From Methanobacteriota archaeon (GTDB taxonomy: Archaea; Thermoplasmatota; E2; DHVEG-1), in the NCBI GenBank assembly GCA_026394435.1, contig JAPKYG010000036.1, forward strand, positions 1-11,045: 11,045 nt of DNA. The letters are read 5' to 3'. The notes beneath the pieces were generated by a model, which was not told the origin of the DNA, did no database searches, and saw nothing but the letters and a program-made list of their open reading frames with translations. Of this stretch, positions 1-5,475 are shown piece by piece. How positions within the stretch are numbered: the stretch's first letter is position 1; every line of letters begins with the position of its first letter. The position numbers and the translations under genes were made by a program.

Positions 1-2
1 AG

Positions 3-98
3 GATAAAACCATGAAAATCGATTATCGATATGAGATGATTGCTGAGATCGTCTGGGACCGTTCATTAAAGGAGATAGCGGAGAAATTATTTAGGTGA
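3..98 (+). CDS. atpE: A-type ATP synthase subunit E, C-terminal fragment (5' end outside window)
   Basis: The frame starting at base 3 is open from the window edge to a TGA at 96-98 and encodes about 31 residues. It ends in the pattern DYRYEMIAEIVWDRSLKEIA followed by EKLFR. The closing 'IAEKLF'-type tail and the amphipathic helix before it are typical of the end of subunit E, one of the coiled-coil peripheral stalk proteins that hold A1 against AO. Subunit E normally lies directly upstream of subunit C in A-ATPase operons, as here. Only the last part is visible, so the call depends on this tail and on gene order. Its stop overlaps the GTG at 95 as GTGA. Confidence 0.8.
   Translation, partial: DKTMKIDYRYEMIAEIVWDRSLKEIAEKLFR
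94..98 (+). promoter_or_regulatory. Ribosome-binding site deciding the atpC start
   Basis: GGTGA at 94-98 lies 8 nt before the ATG at 107. It matches the GGTGA used upstream of atpF and atpA in the same operon. This favours ATG 107 over the in-frame GTG at 95, which would give four extra residues. GTG 95 does overlap the atpE stop as GTGA, so it remains possible. Confidence 0.6.
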
Positions 99-106
99 GA
101 GAAACA

Positions 107-1210
107 ATGAAACAGGCGCTAGCTGAGAAAACCGAACCATCGCTCTTTCCATCGAAACGATGGTCGTTGTTTTCGTCAGGGAACTACCCGTATGTCTGTG
201 CAAGGGTACGAGCGAAACGAGCGTTGCTACTCCCTCATGAAACATATACAAAACTCTTGATGATGGATATCCATGAAATCACTCGTTTTCTTGGAGAAAG
301 TCAGTATAATAAGGAAATCACAGGACTTGGGTTAAGCTGCACAGGCTTTGAGCTAACTGAACTTGCGTTAAACAGGAACTTAGCAGAAGTATATCATCAG
401 ATCCTCAGCTTTTGTGATGGGGATTTATACAGTATGCTTTCCATCTATCTTCAACGGGAGGACATTTGGAATATTAAGGCTCTTCTTCGGGGGAAATCCT
501 ACAACGCAAAGCCAGATGAAATCATGAAAGCGGTACGATCTGCAGGCAAATATCCTGAAGAGTACTGGAAGGAAATTGTCCAAAAAAGTAAAACCGTTAG
601 TGAAACCATTGATAATCTGAAAGGAAATGAATACTACGAAATAATAAGCGGATTAAAAGAAGAATGGGAGTTACATCCAGGAGAATGTGAAAATAAACTA
701 GAGCAGGCATATTATTCCAACCTTATCAATTCAATACATTCTCGATCAGAACCAAACAGATTGTTTTTAGAGTTCATCCGCCGGGAAATCGACCTCCTCA
801 ATATCAAAACCCTATTCATGACAAAATTTGAACTTGTTGAACCAGCAAAGATTGAATTAATGATTCTTGCAGGGGGAGATATTCCTGAAAAAACCATGCA
901 GATGTCAATCAGCGCAGCTGATTTCAAACAATTTCTTGAAGAGCTCCAGAAGCTTCCTGAATACCATACCATCCGTGATGTCGTAGGAACAATCGAACAA
1001 ACTGGTTCCTTAAACCATGTGATTCGTGCCTTGGAAAAAGAACATCTCACACGGGCGACAAAATCATCGTATTTGCATCCCTTATCTATTTTACCGATAC
1101 TTGATTATTTAATTCGAAAGAAAATTGAGGTTGAAAACCTACGCATCCTTGCTCGAGGGAAAGAAAAAGGTCTTCCTGAACAAGTGATCAGAGAAATGCT
1201 GGTGATGTAA
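107..1210 (+). CDS. atpC: A-type ATP synthase subunit C
   Basis: Subunit C (V-ATPase subunit d / AC39 family) is the funnel-shaped socket that couples the central stalk (D/F) to the membrane rotor ring of c (K) subunits. From ATG 107 the protein is 367 aa, the usual family size of about 350-370 aa. The N-terminal block GNYPYVCARVRAKRALLLP, the run around MDIHEITRFL, and ALNRNL are characteristic. The remainder is helix-rich, without signal peptide or membrane segments, as expected for the repeated three-helix-bundle fold. Residues 1-20 before GNYPY are somewhat longer than in many homologues. The gene sits between atpE and atpF. Its TAA shares one base with the atpF ATG (TAATG), so the two are probably translationally coupled. 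The function call is firm; only the start (GTG 95 or ATG 107) is open. Confidence 0.95.
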   Translation: MKQALAEKTEPSLFPSKRWSLFSSGNYPYVCARVRAKRALLLPHETYTKLLMMDIHEITRFLGESQYNKEITGLGLSCTGFELTELALNRNLAEVYHQILSFCDGDLYSMLSIYLQREDIWNIKALLRGKSYNAKPDEIMKAVRSAGKYPEEYWKEIVQKSKTVSETIDNLKGNEYYEIISGLKEEWELHPGECENKLEQAYYSNLINSIHSRSEPNRLFLEFIRREIDLLNIKTLFMTKFELVEPAKIELMILAGGDIPEKTMQMSISAADFKQFLEELQKLPEYHTIRDVVGTIEQTGSLNHVIRALEKEHLTRATKSSYLHPLSILPILDYLIRKKIEVENLRILARGKEKGLPEQVIREMLVM

Positions 1211-1506
1211 TGACAGGAATTACTGTAATAGGGAACCATGATTTCGTCCTGGGATTTAAACTTGCAGGGATTCATAATTCATTTATCGAAGAGAATGTCG
1301 AGTCGCGCTTGACAACCCTTCTTGCGGAAAAAGAAGTAGATATCCTTGTAGTGCATGATGAAGATTATAAAAAATTCTCTTCTGGTTTGAAGAAAAGGAT
1401 TTTTGAGAGTGTAAAACCGATTGTGATCGCAGTCGGGAGTCTAGAAGAAGATGATTTACGAGCTCGGATAAAAAAGGTTATTGGAGTTGATTTGTATAAA
1501 AAATAA
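1210..1506 (+). CDS. atpF: A-type ATP synthase subunit F
   Basis: Subunit F is the small Rossmann-like protein of the central stalk that binds subunit D and rotates inside the A3B3 headpiece. The product is 98 aa, the normal family length. It begins MTGITVIGNHDFVLGFKLAG, the classic 'IGxxDxxLGFxLAGI' opening. Further on, the strand DILVVHDEDY and the strand VKPIVIAVGS match the alternating beta/alpha pattern of the family. There are no cysteines and no membrane segments. The ATG overlaps the atpC stop by one base (TAATG). GGTGAT at 1201-1206 can serve as ribosome-binding site, though it is close to the start (3 nt). The gene is 16 nt upstream of atpA. Confidence 0.95.
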   Translation: MTGITVIGNHDFVLGFKLAGIHNSFIEENVESRLTTLLAEKEVDILVVHDEDYKKFSSGLKKRIFESVKPIVIAVGSLEEDDLRARIKKVIGVDLYKK

Positions 1507-1510
1507 AAAT

Positions 1511-1515
1511 GGTGA
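1511..1515 (+). promoter_or_regulatory. Ribosome-binding site deciding the atpA start
   Basis: GGTGA lies 7 nt before ATG 1523. It places the atpA start at 1523 and rejects the longer in-frame reading that begins inside atpF. The N-terminus MTTHAQGEIHRIAGPVV then aligns with the usual start of A subunits. Confidence 0.75.
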
Positions 1516-1522
1516 AGAAGCT

Positions 1523-3274
1523 ATGACGACACATGCACAAGGTGAGATTCATCGGATCGCTGGTCCAGTGGTGACTGTTACCGGTATTAACCCTAGGATG
1601 TACGATGTGGTTTTAATCGGGGATCTCAAACTGATGGGTGAGGTTATTCAGTTAACCGGTGAGAAAAGTATTGTCCAGGTGTACGAAGATACCTCTGGTA
1701 TTAAACCAGGGGAACCGGTTGTTGCCACTGGTGCACCATTACTGGTTGAACTTGGCCCCGGTCTATTGACAAGTATCTATGATGGTATCCAACGACCATT
1801 ACCTATCCTCCGGGATAAGATGGGGGATTTTATCGCCCGAGGAATAATGGAACCTGGATTAAATCGAACGAAGAAATGGAAATTTGTCCCAACCGTAAAA
1901 AAAGGAGAGAACACCCAGGGTGGTAGCATTATTGGGACTGTACAAGAAACCCATGACATCGAACATCGTGTTCTGACCCCTCCAGACATTACTGGAACCA
2001 TCCAAGACATTCACGAAGGAAGTTTCACTGTTGATGATATCATCGGCCATGTCAATGGAAAACCACTCATGCTGATGCAACGCTGGCCGGTGCGTATGCC
2101 ACGTCCGTTTAAACAAAAACTTATGCCGGATATTCCTTTAATTACAGGACAACGGATTTTAGATGCATTATTTCCTATCGCTAAAGGCGGAACCGCATGT
2201 ATCCCTGGGGGTTTTGGGACCGGTAAAACCGTCATGCAACATCAACTAGCGAAATGGAGTGATGCCGATATCGTTGTCTACATTGGTTGCGGAGACCGGG
2301 GAAATGAAATGACCGAGGTTCTTACCGAGTGTCCTGAATTAAAAAACCCAAAAACTGGTGCCCCGCTCATGGAACGAACAGTGCTTATTGCAAATACCAG
2401 TAACATGCCGGTAGCAGCGCGAGAAGCAAGCGTTTACACCGGTATTACGATAGCTGAGTATTATCGTGATATGGGGTACGGGATTTCCTTAATGGCAGAT
2501 AGTACCAGCAGATGGGCTGAGGCTATGAGGGAAATTTCCAGCAGACTTGAGGAAATGCCCGGGGAAGAAGGTTACCCAGCGTACCTTGCAACAAAGCTAG
2601 CAGCGTTCTACGAACGATCCGGCCGGGTAACGACCTTAAATGAAAAAGAAGGAAGCATTACGGTCATTGGTGCGGTCAGCCCTCCTGGTGCTGATTTCTC
2701 CGAGCCAATTACCCAGAACACACTACGCATGGTCAAGGTATTCTGGGCGCTTGATACAAACCTTGCTCACCGTCGTCATTTCCCTGCTATCAACTGGTTG
2801 ACTTCGTATAGTTTCTATCTGAATACTCTTGAGAATTGGTTTGAGAATTATGTGTCCCCAGAATGGAAGGATTTACGGGTAAAAGCAATGGAAATCCTGC
2901 AGAAAGAAGCAGAACTACAGGAAATTGTTCAGCTGATCGGCTCTGATGCGTTACCTGAGAAAGAGCAGATCACCTTGGAGTTTGCGAGAGCAATCCGAGA
3001 GATTTTCCTTCAACAGCACGCTGGTCATGATGTTGACTCCTATTGTTCTATTGAAAAGCAATACAAGCTTTTGAAGGCTATTATGGAATATGGTAATGCA
3101 GCGTATAAAGCAATTGAGATAGGAGCACAAGTAGCAGATATCCTGAAGATGAAATCCAGAGATCTGCTTGCCAATGCGAAATTTGAGAAAGATTTTGAGA
3201 AATACCTTAAAAAAGCGATCACTGAAATGAAAAAAGAGTTTCAGACCATGGGCGTGGAGGCGATGTCATGGTAA
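1523..3274 (+). CDS. atpA: A-type ATP synthase catalytic subunit A
   Basis: This is the catalytic subunit of the A1 headpiece, which makes or hydrolyses ATP at the A/B interfaces. From ATG 1523 it is 583 aa, the usual size. Order of parts: N-terminal beta-barrel (IHRIAGPVVTVTGI, about residues 8-21); the non-homologous insert that distinguishes A subunits from F1-beta (roughly 110-190); P-loop GGFGTGKT at 229-236 with Lys235; catalytic Glu in GDRGNE (E262); Walker B strand ISLMADSTSR with Asp326; the EEMPGEEGYPAYL loop; and a helical C-terminal domain. The P-loop is uninterrupted, so the VMA intein found there in some archaea is absent. The stop overlaps atpB by 7 nt. Confidence 0.98.
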   Translation: MTTHAQGEIHRIAGPVVTVTGINPRMYDVVLIGDLKLMGEVIQLTGEKSIVQVYEDTSGIKPGEPVVATGAPLLVELGPGLLTSIYDGIQRPLPILRDKMGDFIARGIMEPGLNRTKKWKFVPTVKKGENTQGGSIIGTVQETHDIEHRVLTPPDITGTIQDIHEGSFTVDDIIGHVNGKPLMLMQRWPVRMPRPFKQKLMPDIPLITGQRILDALFPIAKGGTACIPGGFGTGKTVMQHQLAKWSDADIVVYIGCGDRGNEMTEVLTECPELKNPKTGAPLMERTVLIANTSNMPVAAREASVYTGITIAEYYRDMGYGISLMADSTSRWAEAMREISSRLEEMPGEEGYPAYLATKLAAFYERSGRVTTLNEKEGSITVIGAVSPPGADFSEPITQNTLRMVKVFWALDTNLAHRRHFPAINWLTSYSFYLNTLENWFENYVSPEWKDLRVKAMEILQKEAELQEIVQLIGSDALPEKEQITLEFARAIREIFLQQHAGHDVDSYCSIEKQYKLLKAIMEYGNAAYKAIEIGAQVADILKMKSRDLLANAKFEKDFEKYLKKAITEMKKEFQTMGVEAMSW

Positions 3275-4647
3275 AGGAATATCGGACGATAACGGAGATT
3301 GCTGGTCCCTTGATTTTTGTTGAGAAAACCGAACCAATCAGATTTGGGGAACTCGTAAACATTCGACTTCCTGATGGTTCGGTGAAACGGGGGCAGGTTC
3401 TGGACACATCTAAAGATATCGTCGTCGTACAGGTGTTTGAAGGAACGGTTGGACTAGACCGTGCTTCTGGCGTCACCTTCCTTGGCGAAACCATAAAACT
3501 CTCGGTATCCCAAGATATGCTTGGAAGGATTCTCAACGGGTCAGGAATGCCGATTGATGGTGGACCGAAGATTATCCCTGATGACAAAATGGAGATTATT
3601 GGGTCTGCGATTAACCCCTGGGCGCGAGACAGCCCTCGGGAATTTATTCAGACAGGGATTTCTACAATTGACGGTTTGCTGACATTAGTTCGAGGCCAGA
3701 AACTGCCATTATTTTCTGGTGCAGGACTGCCACATAATGAAATCGCATTGCAAATAACTCGTCAGGCAAAAGTCGTGGGAAAAGACGATGGATTTGCTGT
3801 CGTGTTTGCTGCGATGGGGATAACCAATGAGGAAGCACAGTATTTCATGAAGGATTTTGAGCGAACAGGGGCGTTGAAACGCGCAGTTGTTTTCATGAAC
3901 CTTGCAGATGATCCAGCGGTAGAACGATTGATCACACCAAAGCTCGCGTTAACCGCTGCTGAGTACCTCGCGTACTCTCATGATATGCATGTATTGGTAA
4001 TTTTGACAGATATGACGAATTACGCAGAATCACTCCGTGAGATAGGTGCAGCTAGAAAAGAAGTACCTGGCCGGAAAGGATATCCAGGATATATGTACAC
4101 GGATCTTGCAACGATTTATGAGCGAGCAGGCAGAATTAAAAACAAAAAAGGATCGATTACCCAGATCCCTATCCTTTCGATTCCTGAGGACGACTGGACC
4201 CATCCTGTTGCTGATCTCACCGGATATATAACCGAAGGACAGCTTGCTATATCAAGGGAGTTGCACAGAAAAGGCATCTATCCACCTATTAACCCCCTCC
4301 CATCGCTTTCTCGGTTAATGCGACTCGGGATAGGTCCGGGAATGACCCGTGAGGATCATCGGTCTGTTGAGCAAGGATTATACGCTGCGTACGCGAAAGG
4401 ACGAGATTTGCGTGACCTTATTGCGATTGTTGGAAAAGAAGCACTCTCAGAGAATGATAAGAAATTCCTCGAGTTTGCTGATGTGTTTGAAAACAGATTT
4501 ATCAGACAAAGACGAGACGAAGAACGATCGCTTGAACAGACATTAGATTTAGGCTGGGAGCTTATTTCCATGGTGCCAGAAAGTGCTCTCACGATGATTG
4601 ATCGAAAGACACTGGAGAAATATCATCCCGCCTATCGAAAGAAATAG
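3268..4647 (+). CDS. atpB: A-type ATP synthase regulatory subunit B
   Basis: Subunit B alternates with A in the A3B3 hexamer and supplies non-catalytic nucleotide sites and the arginine finger side of the interface. The product is 459 aa, as is standard. It opens with YRTITEIAGPLIFVEK (beta-barrel). In place of a P-loop it carries the degenerate FSGAGLPHNEIA segment, with S150 to N157 where A subunits have GKT; this separates B from A. RAGRIKNKKGSITQIPIL and PSLSRLMRLGIGPGMTREDH are further family blocks. The start at 3268 has GGAGG at 3256-3260, 7 nt upstream. The gene overlaps the end of atpA by 7 nt, consistent with coupled translation at matched stoichiometry. Stop TAG is 13 nt before atpD. 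Confidence 0.98.
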   Translation: MVKEYRTITEIAGPLIFVEKTEPIRFGELVNIRLPDGSVKRGQVLDTSKDIVVVQVFEGTVGLDRASGVTFLGETIKLSVSQDMLGRILNGSGMPIDGGPKIIPDDKMEIIGSAINPWARDSPREFIQTGISTIDGLLTLVRGQKLPLFSGAGLPHNEIALQITRQAKVVGKDDGFAVVFAAMGITNEEAQYFMKDFERTGALKRAVVFMNLADDPAVERLITPKLALTAAEYLAYSHDMHVLVILTDMTNYAESLREIGAARKEVPGRKGYPGYMYTDLATIYERAGRIKNKKGSITQIPILSIPEDDWTHPVADLTGYITEGQLAISRELHRKGIYPPINPLPSLSRLMRLGIGPGMTREDHRSVEQGLYAAYAKGRDLRDLIAIVGKEALSENDKKFLEFADVFENRFIRQRRDEERSLEQTLDLGWELISMVPESALTMIDRKTLEKYHPAYRKK

Positions 4648-4660
4648 AGGACGTTGTTCC

Positions 4661-5290
4661 ATGGTAAAACAAGAGGTAAAGCCAACCCGGACTGAACTCA
4701 TCGCGATAAAACGAAAAATCGCACTCTACGATAGAGGATATAAATTACTCAAGATGAAACGCGATGGATTGGTCCTTGAATTCTTCAACATTCTTTCCAA
4801 AGCACGGGATATCCGTTCGAAGATCATCTCTGATTATAAGAAAGCCGACGAGAAACTTACTATTGCGACCGGTGTTGATGGAGAAACAGCGGTGTACTCC
4901 GTCGCATTCTCCCGGCATGAAGACCCAAAGGTAATAATGGGGTGTAAAAATGTAATGGGTACCCTTGTCCCAACAACACTTGAAAGCGGCACGGTGAAAC
5001 GACGGATTGATCAACGAGGCTATGGGATCATTGGAATGAGTGTGCGTATCGACGAGGCTGCAGATGCCTATGAACAACTCGTTGAAGACATTATTCTTGC
5101 TGCGGAGCTTGAAACAACGTTACGGAAACTTGTGGAAGAAATTGAAAAAAACAAACGGATCGTCAATGCCCTTGAATTTAGAATCCTTCCTGAACTGAAG
5201 AAAAACGAGGCGTTTATCCGAACACGTCTTGAAGAAATGGAGCGAGAAAACGTGTTCCGTTTGAAACGTATAAAAACCACAATCGCGTGA
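4661..5290 (+). CDS. atpD: A-type ATP synthase subunit D
   Basis: Subunit D is the main coiled-coil shaft of the central rotor, analogous to gamma in F-ATPases; it inserts into the A3B3 headpiece and binds subunit F. From ATG 4661 it is 209 aa, the usual size. The N-terminal helix contains KPTRTELIAIKRKIALYDRG, matching the conserved 'PTRxxLxxLKxRLxxAxxGxxLLKxKRDxL' opening. A second long heptad-rich helix runs through ELETTLRKLVEEIEKNKRIV and NALEFRILPEL near the C-terminus. AGAGG (4646-4650) precedes the start by 10 nt. A longer in-frame reading from 4598 would overlap atpB and lacks a family N-terminus. This is the last classical A-ATPase gene of the operon. Confidence 0.97.
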   Translation: MVKQEVKPTRTELIAIKRKIALYDRGYKLLKMKRDGLVLEFFNILSKARDIRSKIISDYKKADEKLTIATGVDGETAVYSVAFSRHEDPKVIMGCKNVMGTLVPTTLESGTVKRRIDQRGYGIIGMSVRIDEAADAYEQLVEDIILAAELETTLRKLVEEIEKNKRIVNALEFRILPELKKNEAFIRTRLEEMERENVFRLKRIKTTIA

Positions 5291-5293
5291 ACC

Positions 5294-5428
5294 ATGTTTA
5301 GGAAATTTGAAGAAATTGTAAAGGATCCTGAGAGGAAAGCAAAATTGTTGGTTTGGATATGGATTCTTTCACTGGTTATGACGGTCATTGGATATTTTTT
5401 AATTTTTTATTTTTTATTTTTGAGTTAG
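5294..5428 (+). CDS. 44-aa single-helix membrane protein after atpD, possibly AhaG-like
   Basis: A short reading frame begins ATG 3 nt after the atpD stop and ends TAG at 5426-5428. The predicted protein has a charged N-terminus (MFRKFEEIVKDPERKAK) and one long hydrophobic stretch from about residue 18 to 43, with two Trp and many Phe/Leu/Ile. The layout suggests a cytoplasmic tail and a single transmembrane helix, N-in by the positive-inside rule. Known from the literature: the Methanosarcina mazei A-ATPase operon ends in ahaD followed by a small gene, ahaG, of uncertain role. Position and size agree here; homology is my inference. Against it: the ribosome-binding site is weak (GTGA only 3 nt before the ATG), and the last codons coincide with T-tracts that may be a terminator, so part of the hydrophobicity could be incidental. 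Confidence 0.6.
   Translation: MFRKFEEIVKDPERKAKLLVWIWILSLVMTVIGYFLIFYFLFLS
5395..5421 (+). terminator. T-tract terminator candidate for the ATP synthase operon
   Basis: Four T runs of 6, 6, 6 and 5 bases lie at 5395-5400, 5403-5408, 5410-5415 and 5417-5421. Archaeal RNA polymerase releases at such T-tracts without needing a hairpin. They lie inside the last codons of the 44-aa reading frame, so full termination here would remove that frame's stop codon. Confidence 0.5.
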
Positions 5429-5432
5429 AAAT

Positions 5433-5464
5433 AAAAAAGAGAGTATCCTCTGTAAGAGAGGATA
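5433..5464 (-). terminator. Hairpin plus T-tract, terminator of hppA
   Basis: TATCCTCT at 5444-5451 and AGAGGATA at 5457-5464 form a perfect 8-bp stem with a 5-nt loop. Read on the minus strand, the stem is followed 5 nt later by six T (complement of 5433-5438), 12 nt past the hppA stop. The hairpin is symmetric and could also stabilise the 3' end of the ATP synthase mRNA arriving from the other side. Confidence 0.65.
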
Positions 5465-5475
5465 ATTCGTTGATT

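Noticed and set aside
1481..1522. In-frame extension of atpA into atpF (14 extra residues)
   Set aside because: GGTGA before ATG 1523 and the family-like N-terminus from there give a better start; the extension merely reads atpF in another frame.
2201..2240. Possible intein in atpA
   Set aside because: The P-loop GGFGTGKT is continuous and the protein has the ordinary 583-aa length.
4598..4660. In-frame extension of atpD into atpB (21 extra residues)
   Set aside because: The conserved subunit D opening begins just after ATG 4661; the extra residues lie within the atpB coding region and have no family match.
4745..5388. Minus-strand open frames opposite atpD and the small gene (110 and 106 codons)
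   Set aside because: Low-complexity, Ser/Phe-rich translations, antisense to a clear subunit D gene.
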